A stretch of 51,283 nt of DNA, taken from NCBI RefSeq assembly GCF_021538895.1, contig NZ_JADDRL010000071.1:1-51283 (forward strand), given 5' to 3'. Below are positions 8,525-15,907 of the stretch, piece after piece. The notes under the pieces are model-generated. The model searched no databases. It was not told the DNA's origin and saw nothing but the letters and a program-made list of their open reading frames with translations. This DNA is from Streptomyces olivochromogenes. Its GTDB lineage: Bacteria; Actinomycetota; Actinomycetes; Streptomycetales; Streptomycetaceae. The position numbers were made by a program, and so were the translations under genes. How positions within the stretch are numbered: the first letter of the stretch is position 1; each line of letters begins with the position of its first letter.

Positions 8525-9335
8525 GCTCGTAATCCTCCGCGACGGCCTTGAGCAACGCCAGGGACTTACGGTGCGACAACGCGTCGCCCAGCGCATGATC
8601 GTAGACGTCCTCCAACTCACGTACCGTCCCTTGCAGTTCCCAGATCCGCCCCGATTTCAGGCCCTCGACGTAGGCGACGGGCGGAAGCTCCTCGAACCAC
8701 ATGAGCTTGACGGGGCCCTCCAGCAGAGCATGGGCACCCGCCCTGAAGGGGAGCACGTGGATGCGGATCCGTCGGCTCTCACCCAACTCCTGAATGTGCC
8801 GGAGCTGCTCGCACATCACCCCGGGTCCGCCGATCACCTGGCGTAGGACCGCCTCGCCCAGCAGGAGCGTCACCCTGGGCGAGTCGAAGTTGTCCATGAG
8901 GCGAGCGCGTTCGAGACGTGTGGCAAGCAGGCTGTCCCGTCGCTCGTCGCTCTTGGCGGGATGACCGGAACCGAGCACCTCGCGCGCGTACGCCGGCGTC
9001 TGCAGGAATCCCGGGAGGAGAGTGCTGGCGTACTCCTTGATGGCGACGGCCTGCCGCTCCAGCTCCGCGGCCTCCGCGAAGTGCTCCGCCACCTTCCTGC
9101 CGTCCAGGGTCGGCAGGAACCGCTCGAAGAAGCCGCCCGTTCCCAGGACTTGGTCGAGGCGGCGCGCGTCCTCCACGTCCGGGCGGCGCCGCCCCGCCTC
9201 GATGTGGGCGATGTGGGTGCGTGACATGACGACACGCTGGCTCAGTTCCTCCTGTGTGAGCCCGGCCGCCTCTCTGCGCCGCTTCAGTTCCTGGCCGTAC
9301 TGCTCCCTGGAACGCGGATTGTCCTCGATCGCCAC
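8496..9335 (-). CDS. Scr1-type XRE family transcriptional regulator with DUF5753 domain
   Basis: A 279-residue regulator. The N-terminal helix-turn-helix (about residues 14-70) contains LTQEELSQRVVMSRTHIAHIE, written here to show the two helices. The rest is a DUF5753 sensor domain (EYASTLLPGFLQTPAYAR, then LERARLMDN, IRIHVLPF and FEELPPVAYVE). I place the start at the GTG at 9335 because GGGGAG stands 8 bases upstream; the frame is also open from a GTG at 9371, which has no ribosome-binding site. Such regulators come as pairs with DUF397 proteins and control development or antibiotic genes in Streptomyces. The gene is divergent from the small gene at 9449, which may be one of its targets. 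Confidence 0.93.
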   Translation of the reverse strand: MAIEDNPRSREQYGQELKRRREAAGLTQEELSQRVVMSRTHIAHIEAGRRRPDVEDARRLDQVLGTGGFFERFLPTLDGRKVAEHFAEAAELERQAVAIKEYASTLLPGFLQTPAYAREVLGSGHPAKSDERRDSLLATRLERARLMDNFDSPRVTLLLGEAVLRQVIGGPGVMCEQLRHIQELGESRRIRIHVLPFRAGAHALLEGPVKLMWFEELPPVAYVEGLKSGRIWELQGTVRELEDVYDHALGDALSHRKSLALLKAVAEDYEHEAQREQHP

Positions 9336-9448
9336 CTGCTCAGCTCCCCGTGGTGCGGACCCTGATGTCACGCTCGGTCATCTGTTGAACCTACCCACGC
9401 CCACGTCACGCTGTGCATGCATCACCACGGAAAGTGAAGGGCGTTGGC

Positions 9449-9625
9449 ATGCGGGACAAGGAAGACGGGCTCATCGGCGCGTACCTCACGTTGCGGGTCT
9501 CCCGGGACGGGGGCCGGACCTGGGGGCCCAGGGTGACCTACCAGCCGTCGCGGGACGCCGCGCCGTTGGACCTGATGGGCCGGTTTCCGCCGTGCGCGTG
9601 TCCTCGGTGCCGGGAGAAGCGCTGA
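9449..9625 (+). CDS. Small conserved-looking protein with a C-terminal CxCPRC motif
   Basis: A 58-residue protein starting at the ATG at 9449, with GAAGG eight bases upstream. It has a hydrophobic/beta-like first half (LIGAYLTLRVSRDGGRTW) and ends in CACPRCREKR, which could bind zinc. I recognise no named family. It is divergent from the Scr1-type regulator, a common location for small targets of that regulator class. Its 3' 140 bp lie antisense to the C-terminal tail of the phosphatase gene, and that tail looks unstructured, which fits the small gene being real. A frame shadow remains possible. Confidence 0.55.
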   Translation: MRDKEDGLIGAYLTLRVSRDGGRTWGPRVTYQPSRDAAPLDLMGRFPPCACPRCREKR

Positions 9626-10463
9626 CCGGGGCCGCGGCGACCAGGTCGAGCAGGTGCTGGAGCACCTCGGGCCGCCCGGCGACGAAGGAGCGCCCCGTGT
9701 CGGGGCCGCTGAAGCCGCCGTCGAACTCGCCGCCGTCCAGGTGCCGTACGACGACTCCGGCCTCGCGGGCGAGGAGCGCGCCGGCGGGCAGGTCGATGGC
9801 TTCCGCGCGGTAGCCGACGAAGCCGTCGATGTCGCCGCGGGCGAGCATGGCCCAGGCGACCAGGGGCGCCCAGAGCTGGAGCAGCCGGCGGGAGCGGCGT
9901 TCGAGGGTGTGCCTCAGGCCGCAGGCGGCGGGGTCGTCGCGGGCGACCGAGTGGCCCTGGGTCCAGGCGAGCAGCGGCCCGGACGACGGGAGCGGGCGGC
10001 TGTCGGCGGGTGGGGCGAGCGGGCCGTTTGGCCCGTGCGCTCCGCTCCCCCGCCGGGCCGACCAGGTGCGGCCGGTGACCGGATCGTGCACGACGCCGAC
10101 GACCGGGGCGTCGTCCACGCACAGGGCGATGCCGACGACGTAGACGGGCAGGCCGATGACGACGTTGTTGCTGCCGTCGAGCGGATCGACCAGCCAGGTG
10201 CGGCCGCCGCCGTCGCCGCGGAGCTCGCCGGACTCCTCGGCGAGGATGCGGTCGTGCGGGAAGCGCTCCCGGATCCGGTCGACCACGAGTTGCTCGGCCA
10301 TCAGGTCCAGGTCGGTGACGACGTCGCCGCGCCGGCCCTTGGGGCGGGCGGTGAAGCCGTCCGGGAACCGGGACCGCAGCAGCGCCCCGGCCTCCTCGGC
10401 GGCCGAGACCGCCGTACGGTGCTCGGAGGTGAAGCCGGCCGAGGGGTCAGGGTTCGGGCTCAT
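9486..10463 (-). CDS. Inositol-monophosphatase/CysQ-family phosphatase
   Basis: A 325-residue member of the Mg2+-dependent, Li+-sensitive phosphatase family. It shows the metal-site motifs GDVVTDLDL, AEESGE (first acidic ligand) and the signature WLVDPLDGSNN, plus the late motif AIDLPAGALLAREAG where family members have WDxAAG. The family removes phosphate from inositol phosphate, fructose-1,6-bisphosphate, histidinol phosphate or 3'-phosphoadenosine nucleotides; the substrate is undetermined. The ATG at 10463 is preceded by AGGAGG and overlaps the cupin gene's end by 17 bp, so it is the third gene of a TM-protein/cupin/phosphatase operon. After about residue 275 the protein continues as a low-complexity, Pro/Arg/Ser/Thr-rich tail that overlaps a small gene on the other strand. 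Confidence 0.88.
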   Translation of the reverse strand: MSPNPDPSAGFTSEHRTAVSAAEEAGALLRSRFPDGFTARPKGRRGDVVTDLDLMAEQLVVDRIRERFPHDRILAEESGELRGDGGGRTWLVDPLDGSNNVVIGLPVYVVGIALCVDDAPVVGVVHDPVTGRTWSARRGSGAHGPNGPLAPPADSRPLPSSGPLLAWTQGHSVARDDPAACGLRHTLERRSRRLLQLWAPLVAWAMLARGDIDGFVGYRAEAIDLPAGALLAREAGVVVRHLDGGEFDGGFSGPDTGRSFVAGRPEVLQHLLDLVAAAPVSASPGTEDTRTAETGPSGPTARRPATAGRSPWAPRSGPRPGRPAT

Positions 10464-11103
10464 GGATCCTCCTGAGGGCGACCTGCGCGATCCGGGCGGT
10501 CTGGCTGGCGTCGCACGTCCTGCGGACCATCCGGTGACCCGGGGCCTGTAACGGGCCCAGGGAGAGGTCTGCCCTGCCCGGCAGGGTCCGTCCCAGCACC
10601 AGGGTGGCGGTCGGGCGGCCGTCCGGCACGACGCTGGTGTGGAATTCACCCGCCGGAAGGTCGTAGGTCTGACCGCGCCCGCTCGTCTGTTCGACGTCGG
10701 GCGCGCAGCGCACCAGTCGCTGTGTGGGCCGCAGTTCGTCCACGCCCGACGGGTCGCTGAGCACCTCGAAGACCCGGTGGGTGGGCCGCTCGGTCACGTC
10801 GGCGACGCTCATGCGCCGGTTGCCGAGCCGCCCGTACAGCACGGTGCTGGTCAACTCCCAGCTGTGGGAGTGCACTTGAGGGGCCGCCTCGTCCGGCGCC
10901 GCCTCGGGCGCGCCGAAGACGTGAACGCAGACCCCCTCACTGCCGTCGCGCAGGATCGGCAGGCAGACGAACCCGAGTGGATGGCGGACCGCGCACAGGG
11001 GGCGGCGGCCCGAGACGATCCGGTCCAGTTCCGATACGGCGTGTCGCGTCAGCTCGGCGGCGGCCTGCCGCCGGGCGGCCCGTTCCAGGGCCGGGTAGTC
11101 CAT
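10447..11103 (-). CDS. Cupin-fold protein of unknown function
   Basis: A 218-residue soluble protein. Both cupin motifs can be read: motif 1 as HSHSWELTSTVLYG (His, His and Glu metal ligands), and motif 2 as GQTYDLPAGEFHTS (PxG then His ligand). This suggests a metal-dependent enzyme or a small-ligand-binding protein, reminiscent of cysteine-dioxygenase-type cupins, but no specific family is recognised. The ATG at 11103 has AAGGGGG six bases upstream. It lies 29 bp after the two-TM protein gene and overlaps the phosphatase gene by 17 bp, so all three form one operon. Codon 185 is a TTA leucine codon (10551-10549), making full-length translation bldA-dependent in a Streptomyces host. Confidence 0.75.
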   Translation of the reverse strand: MDYPALERAARRQAAAELTRHAVSELDRIVSGRRPLCAVRHPLGFVCLPILRDGSEGVCVHVFGAPEAAPDEAAPQVHSHSWELTSTVLYGRLGNRRMSVADVTERPTHRVFEVLSDPSGVDELRPTQRLVRCAPDVEQTSGRGQTYDLPAGEFHTSVVPDGRPTATLVLGRTLPGRADLSLGPLQAPGHRMVRRTCDASQTARIAQVALRRIHEPEP

Positions 11104-11132
11104 CGTTTCCCCCTTGGGACCTGTGCACGGCG

Positions 11133-12098
11133 CTACCTGCGATACGGGTCCTCCGCATGCAGCGCCTTGTCGATGATGTCGGCGACGTCAGGGTCGGTGA
11201 AGCTGGTGGGCAGCGGCAGTCCGAGCCGGTCGAGCAGGCGTCTGACCTCGTCGACGGTGGGCTCGTCGCCGAGCGGGGTGGCGTCCCGCAGGTCGAGCTT
11301 GTGGGACTGTTCCCTGCTCTGGTGCAGCTCGGTGACGTAGTAGTCGTAGAGCGGCCGGTCCCGCGCGACGAGCAGGCTGACCCGGCGCGGGTCGTCCTGG
11401 GTGATGATCAGGCAGTTGTCCGAGAGGTCGAAGCGCAGGGCCGGCGCCACCGAGGACAGGTGCACGTCGATCTCCAGGGTGTCCAGCCGCTGCCGGTACC
11501 ACGTGGCGGCGACCACGGTGGCGTACGCCTCCTTGCGGGTGCGCTCGGTCGTCCACTCGGCGAGGTCGCCGTCGCCGTGGCCCTGGCCGAACGTGCGCCG
11601 GAACCGGGCGTAGGCGCCGCACACCTGGTCGTCGGCCGGGTCCACGATGTCGATCTTCATGCTGAGGGAATGGCGCTGCCGCTGTGCCTCCAGCACGCAC
11701 TGGGGCAGCGTGACGGCTCTCAGATAGGTGCCCGTACCGCCCTTGAACACCCAGCGGGTGGTGTCCCGCCGGGCCCGCTCGTGCGCCTGCGCCACCTCCG
11801 CTCCGGACAACGTCCGCACCATGGCCAGGTCTTCGATGGCCCGGCTGGTCCCCTCGGTCGCGGCCCGGATGTCGGTCACCCGGCGCCGCCGCTCGGTCAG
11901 CGACCCGAAGACCAGCGCCGCCAGCACCAGCAAGGTGGCACCGGAGACGATGTTGTTGTCCATGTGCTGGTCGAGCACGTCCATGAGCCCGACCACGAGG
12001 GCCACGCCGATGGCGACGACCCCGTCCGCGTTCCTGACCGCCCAGGCGATCGACTCCTCCAGCCGATGCCCGGCCCCCTGCGGTGTACTGCGCGTCAC
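11133..12098 (-). CDS. Two-TM membrane protein with large unrecognised cytosolic domain
   Basis: A 321-residue protein, first gene of a three-gene operon. Two hydrophobic helices lie at about residues 25-43 and 50-70, separated by a short loop containing DVLDQHMDNN. An Arg-rich stretch (LTERRRRV) and a helical linker follow, then a cytosolic domain of about 230 residues with GGTGTYLRAVTLP, IDIVDPADDQVCGAYARFR and a beta-rich second part. I do not recognise the domain. The layout (paired TM helices plus cytosolic domain) resembles membrane-associated effectors or sensors such as SLATT proteins, but that is only a comparison. I choose the GTG at 12098 because GGGGGAGG stands six bases upstream; a GTG at 12104 sits directly against that site. 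The partners are a cupin and a phosphatase. Confidence 0.7.
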   Translation of the reverse strand: MTRSTPQGAGHRLEESIAWAVRNADGVVAIGVALVVGLMDVLDQHMDNNIVSGATLLVLAALVFGSLTERRRRVTDIRAATEGTSRAIEDLAMVRTLSGAEVAQAHERARRDTTRWVFKGGTGTYLRAVTLPQCVLEAQRQRHSLSMKIDIVDPADDQVCGAYARFRRTFGQGHGDGDLAEWTTERTRKEAYATVVAATWYRQRLDTLEIDVHLSSVAPALRFDLSDNCLIITQDDPRRVSLLVARDRPLYDYYVTELHQSREQSHKLDLRDATPLGDEPTVDEVRRLLDRLGLPLPTSFTDPDVADIIDKALHAEDPYRR

Positions 12099-12135
12099 GA
12101 CCACCCTCCCCCGACGGTGGATTCCATGGTAGGAG

Positions 12136-12189
12136 CAACCACACTCCGACAGCTATGCGAAAAATCGGCCTCACCCGAGAGTGTGGTTG
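12136..12189. promoter_or_regulatory. 11-bp perfect inverted repeat in the divergent promoter region
   Basis: CAACCACACTC (12136-12146) is repeated in inverted orientation as GAGTGTGGTTG (12179-12189), with 32 bases between. It lies about 40 bp upstream of the two-TM operon start and about 130 bp from namZ. A TTGACA box (12215-12220) just beyond it could be a -35 element towards namZ, but no convincing -10 follows at 17 bp. It could be a paired operator half-site or a hairpin in a leader; function unknown. Confidence 0.45.
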
Positions 12190-12248
12190 TCCGCCACCTG
12201 ACCCCTACCGATCGTTGACACCTTCGGCACAACCGTGCCCGAATCATT

Positions 12249-12279
12249 GGAAATTTGCCTGGTATGCCAGTAAATTTCC
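12249..12279. promoter_or_regulatory. Palindromic operator candidate upstream of namZ operon
   Basis: A nested dyad: GGAAATTT (12249-12256) pairs with AAATTTCC (12272-12279), and inside it CTGG (12259-12262) pairs with CCAG (12267-12270). It ends 41 bp before the namZ start codon, where a repressor would block transcription. The AT-rich arms stand out in GC-rich DNA. RpiR/SIS-domain regulators such as MurR control MurNAc genes in other bacteria and bind AT-rich dyads, so such a regulator is a plausible but unproven partner; none is encoded in this window. Confidence 0.6.
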
Positions 12280-12320
12280 GGCCACCGCTTCGAGAGGTCA
12301 CCGGCAGACGGGGGCAAAGG

Positions 12321-13526
12321 ATGAGCACCGACGACCGTGGCGCGGTGACGACCGGGATCGCACGGCTGCACGCGTCACCCGGGCTCGCCGGACCGGGCCG
12401 GCTCGGGCTGGTCACCAACCACACCGGCGTCCTGCCCGATCTGCGCCCGGCCGCGCCCGCGCTGATCGAGGCCGGCGCGCGGCTGATCGCCCTGTTCGGG
12501 CCCGAGCACGGGCTGCACGGAACAGCGCAGGCCGGTGAGAGCGAGGCCGCCCGGGAGGAGCCCGACACCGGCCTGCCGGTGTACGACACCTACCGGTCGA
12601 GCGGCGAGCGCCTCGACAAGCTGCTGATCGACAGCGGCGTGGACGCCCTGGTGTTCGACCTTCAGGACATCGGGGCCCGGTTCTACACCTACGTGTGGAC
12701 CATGTTCGACCTGATGGTCTCGGCGGCCCGTACGGGCGTACGGTTCGTGGTCGCCGACCGGCCGAATCCCCTCGGTGGACTCGTCGGCGAGGGCCCGCTG
12801 CTGGACCCGGCGTGGGCCTCCTTCGTCGGACGCGCCCCGATTCCCGTCCGGCACGGCCTCACCTGCGGTGAACTCGCGCGGTGGCTCAACGCCTCGACGG
12901 TGCCCCAAGTGGCGGGCACCGCCGTCGACTTGACGGTGATCGCGGTCGTGGGATGGCGGCGCGCCATGGATGCCGGGGCCATCGGCCTGCCGTGGGTCGC
13001 GCCCTCGCCGAACATCCCGACGCCCGCCACCGCCGCCGTCTATCCCGGCACCTGCCTGTTCGAGGGCACGAACCTCTCGGAGGGCCGGGGCACCACGCAG
13101 CCGTTCGAGCTCGTCGGGGCCCCGTACATCGACGCGCGGTTCGCGCCCGCGCTCGCCGAACTCGCCCTGCCCGGAGTGCGCTTCCGCGATCTGCGGTATG
13201 TACCGGCCTTCCACAAGCACGCCGGCCGGCCGCTGCGCGGGGTCCAGCTCCACGTCACCGACCGGGAGGCGTTCGCTCCCGTACGGACCGCCGTCTCGAT
13301 GCTCGCCACGCTGCGGCGGCTGTACCCGGACGACTTCGCCTGGCACACCACCGACGGCACCGACGGCACCGCGGAAGGGACCGGCCATCGGCACTTCATC
13401 GACCTGCTGTGGGGCTCCGACCGGCTGCGCCGCGCCGTCGACGCGGGCGCCGACCCGCTGCCGCTGTGCGATCCGCCGGCGCCGCCCGGCCGGTGGGCCG
13501 GGGACGACGTGCTGCTCTACCGCTGA
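12321..13526 (+). CDS. namZ: DUF1343 family exo-beta-N-acetylmuramidase (NamZ-like)
   Basis: A 401-residue protein covering the whole DUF1343 (YbbC) fold: GLVTNHTG near the N-terminus, the conserved LFGPEHGL motif with the proposed catalytic Glu, FDLQDIGARFYTY, VADRPNPLGG, PSPNIPTPATA and NLSEGRGTTQPFE. The Bacillus homologue NamZ removes terminal MurNAc from the non-reducing end of peptidoglycan sugar chains. The ATG at 12321 has a G-rich Shine-Dalgarno sequence at 12310-12314. There is no signal peptide, so the enzyme should act in the cytoplasm on imported fragments rather than on the wall. It heads a five-gene operon with a GNAT protein and a sugar-type ABC importer, behind a palindromic operator candidate. 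Family call secure; MurNAc specificity inferred. Confidence 0.9.
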   Translation: MSTDDRGAVTTGIARLHASPGLAGPGRLGLVTNHTGVLPDLRPAAPALIEAGARLIALFGPEHGLHGTAQAGESEAAREEPDTGLPVYDTYRSSGERLDKLLIDSGVDALVFDLQDIGARFYTYVWTMFDLMVSAARTGVRFVVADRPNPLGGLVGEGPLLDPAWASFVGRAPIPVRHGLTCGELARWLNASTVPQVAGTAVDLTVIAVVGWRRAMDAGAIGLPWVAPSPNIPTPATAAVYPGTCLFEGTNLSEGRGTTQPFELVGAPYIDARFAPALAELALPGVRFRDLRYVPAFHKHAGRPLRGVQLHVTDREAFAPVRTAVSMLATLRRLYPDDFAWHTTDGTDGTAEGTGHRHFIDLLWGSDRLRRAVDAGADPLPLCDPPAPPGRWAGDDVLLYR

Positions 13527-13574
13527 GGCGTCACGTCCTTGGCGAGGCCCACGTATGGAAGGACAACCCCGTCG

Positions 13575-14555
13575 ATGACCGATCGCACGACGACGACCCG
13601 GGCGCGGTCGCGTGGCTTTCGTGCGGGCGACGGCCCGCCGTTGGTGGAGGCGTGGCGCCGCAGCGCACCCGCCGACCCCATCACCCCGGACCGCTTCCGC
13701 TCCCTGGTGCTGCTCGACGCCAACTTCGATCCGGAGGGGCTGCGGATCGCCGTCGACGGCGACCGTGTCGTCGGCGCCGCCTACGCGGTGCGCCGGCTGA
13801 CCCCGATGACCGGTACCGACCTGGAGCCGGAGCAGGGCTGGATCCCGTTCTTCTTCGTCGACCCGGCCGCCCGCGGGCGCGGCATCGGCCGCCGGCTGCT
13901 GACCGACGCCCTCGACTGGCTGCACGGCCACGGCCGCACCCGGGTCGACTTCTCCTCGTACACCCCGAACTACCTCCTCCCCGGCCTGGACGCCGAGACG
14001 TACCCGCAGGCGGCGGGGCTCCTTGAGTCGCTCGGTTTTCGCACGCTGTACGAGGCGGCGGCGATGGACCGCACCCTGGTCGGCTACCGCTTCCCGGACG
14101 ACGCCGCGGGCCGCCTGGAGGAACTGACCGCACGGGGCCACCGGTTCGCCACCCCGGCCGACGACGACCTGGTGGAGCTGGTCGCGCTCGCCGGGCACCA
14201 CTTCACCCCGGACTGGGCGCGCGCGATCCGGGAGTGCCTCGCCTCGGGCACACCGCTCGACCGGATCGTCGTCGCCCGGGACCCGTCGGGCCGTCTGGTC
14301 GGCTGGGCGATGCACGGGGCGTACGAGTCGGCGGACGAGCGGTTCGGACCGTTCGGGGTGCTGGAGGAGCTGCGCGGCACCGGACTCGGCAAGGTCCTGC
14401 TCCACCTGGTCCTGGAGCGGATGCGGGCGCACGGCGCGCACTGCGCCTGGTTCCTGTGGACCGGCGAGCGGTCCCCGGCGGGGCACCTGTACCGCGCGGC
14501 CGGTTTCCGTACGACCCGGGTGTTCCGCGTGCTGCGCCGGGAGGCCACCGGATGA
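13575..14555 (+). CDS. Tandem GNAT-domain N-acetyltransferase
   Basis: A 326-residue protein with two GNAT folds. The N-terminal one carries a clear acetyl-CoA pyrophosphate-binding motif (FFVDPAARGRGIGRRLL, near residue 100). The C-terminal one has the more diverged FGVLEELRGTGLGKVLLH followed by SPAGHLYRAAGF, the usual last helix/strand. Such proteins acetylate amino groups of amino sugars, peptides or small molecules. Lying between a NamZ-type muramidase and an importer, this one may re-acetylate a de-N-acetylated wall sugar or modify a muropeptide amine; that is inference. The start is the ATG at 13575 (GGAAGGA about 11 bases upstream). Its stop overlaps the next start as ATGA. Confidence 0.83.
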   Translation: MTDRTTTTRARSRGFRAGDGPPLVEAWRRSAPADPITPDRFRSLVLLDANFDPEGLRIAVDGDRVVGAAYAVRRLTPMTGTDLEPEQGWIPFFFVDPAARGRGIGRRLLTDALDWLHGHGRTRVDFSSYTPNYLLPGLDAETYPQAAGLLESLGFRTLYEAAAMDRTLVGYRFPDDAAGRLEELTARGHRFATPADDDLVELVALAGHHFTPDWARAIRECLASGTPLDRIVVARDPSGRLVGWAMHGAYESADERFGPFGVLEELRGTGLGKVLLHLVLERMRAHGAHCAWFLWTGERSPAGHLYRAAGFRTTRVFRVLRREATG

Positions 14556-15907
14556 CAGCGTCACCGTCACGCGGCCGGGGCCTGAGCCGTCGGCACTTCG
14601 CGCTCGCGCTCCCCTCGGCGCTGCTCGCCTCCGGATGCGCCGCGCCGCACCGGGGCACCGGACGGCCCGGGGACCCGATCGTCCTCACCCTGCTCTCCCA
14701 CTACGCGAGCGGCGAACTCAAGGCGGCCCTGCAGGGCCCGGTCGACGAGTGGAACGCCACCCACGACCGGGTCAAGGTGCGTACGAAGGCCGTCGAGTTC
14801 ACGGACCTGCTGACCACGGTCATGGTCCGGCAGGCCGCGGGCCAGGGCACCGACATCCTGCACCCGTACTGCCTGTGGAACGGCCAGCTCGTCCGGGCCG
14901 GCGTACTGCGGCCCGCCCCGCCGGAGCACGCCGAGGAGATCGGACGCGGCTACGGCGCGGCCGCGGTCGGCTCCGCATCGGTGGAGGGCAAGGTCTACGG
15001 CTACCCCACCGAGATGCAGACGTACGCCCTCTACTACAACAAGCGGCTGCTGCGCGCGGCCGGCATCGACCGCCCTCCGCGCACCTGGCGGGAGTTGGAG
15101 GACGCGGCCTACCGCACCGCCCGGCGGGACGCGTACGGCAACACGCTGGTCCAGGGGTTCGGGCTCTCGACGTACGACGACTCCACCACCGTCGGCCAGA
15201 CGCTCGCGCTGCTCAACGCCGCCGGGGGCAGGTTCGTCTCCGCGGACGGCAGGAGCACCGCCATCGACTCGCCGGCCGGCCGGGCCGTGTTCGACCTGGA
15301 GCACCGCCTGGTCGTCAGCGGCGCGAGCGCCCCCGGCGTCAACGTCTACCAGGCGTTCGCGTCCGGGCAGGTGGCCATGGTGGTCAGCGCCGGCTGGTGG
15401 ACCACGAACCTGAAGGGCCTGATGGGCAAGGACTACCGCGATGTCGGCGTCGCGCCCGTACCCGTCCCCGAGGCGGACGACCGGCCCGCCACGCTCTCCA
15501 CCGGCTTCATGCTCGGGGTCAACGCGGCCGCCAAGTACCCAAGCGAGGCGTGGGAGTTCCTGCGCTGGCTCAACACCGAGAAGGTGCGTGTGAAGGGCCT
15601 CGGAAAGAGCGCCGGGACGGGTGCGACGGCGACCCGGATGAGCTCCCTACAGGTGTCGGTCGGCTCCCTCACCGGCCGCGCCGACGACATGCGCACGCTC
15701 CTCGGCCGGGGCGGCGACCCCAACCTGCGCCCGTTCCTGGACGCGCTGGCGTACGCGGTGCCGGAGCCGAACGTGCCCGGCGCGCAGCAGGCCAAGTCGC
15801 TGCTGCGCAAGAACATCGAGGCGCTGTGGACCGGCCAGCGGTCGGTCGACGAGGCGCTGCGCACCACCCGCCGCCAGGTCGACCAGGAGGTGTCGCGCTC
15901 ATGGTGA
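14552..15907 (+). CDS. Sugar-type ABC transporter substrate-binding lipoprotein (Tat-exported)
   Basis: A 451-residue extracellular solute-binding protein, family 1. The N-terminus has a twin-arginine motif (SRRHFALAL) and a lipobox LASGC, with the lipidated Cys near residue 29. Typical binding-protein features follow: VEGKVYGYPTEMQTYALYYNK, and a helix-rich C-lobe with YPSEAWEFLRWL. It should capture an oligosaccharide or amino sugar at the outer membrane face and deliver it to the two permeases encoded downstream. Its ATG overlaps the GNAT stop (ATGA), with GGGAGG eight bases upstream, and its end overlaps the first permease by 7 bp. Context with NamZ suggests a peptidoglycan-derived glycan as ligand. 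Confidence 0.9.
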   Translation: MTASPSRGRGLSRRHFALALPSALLASGCAAPHRGTGRPGDPIVLTLLSHYASGELKAALQGPVDEWNATHDRVKVRTKAVEFTDLLTTVMVRQAAGQGTDILHPYCLWNGQLVRAGVLRPAPPEHAEEIGRGYGAAAVGSASVEGKVYGYPTEMQTYALYYNKRLLRAAGIDRPPRTWRELEDAAYRTARRDAYGNTLVQGFGLSTYDDSTTVGQTLALLNAAGGRFVSADGRSTAIDSPAGRAVFDLEHRLVVSGASAPGVNVYQAFASGQVAMVVSAGWWTTNLKGLMGKDYRDVGVAPVPVPEADDRPATLSTGFMLGVNAAAKYPSEAWEFLRWLNTEKVRVKGLGKSAGTGATATRMSSLQVSVGSLTGRADDMRTLLGRGGDPNLRPFLDALAYAVPEPNVPGAQQAKSLLRKNIEALWTGQRSVDEALRTTRRQVDQEVSRSW

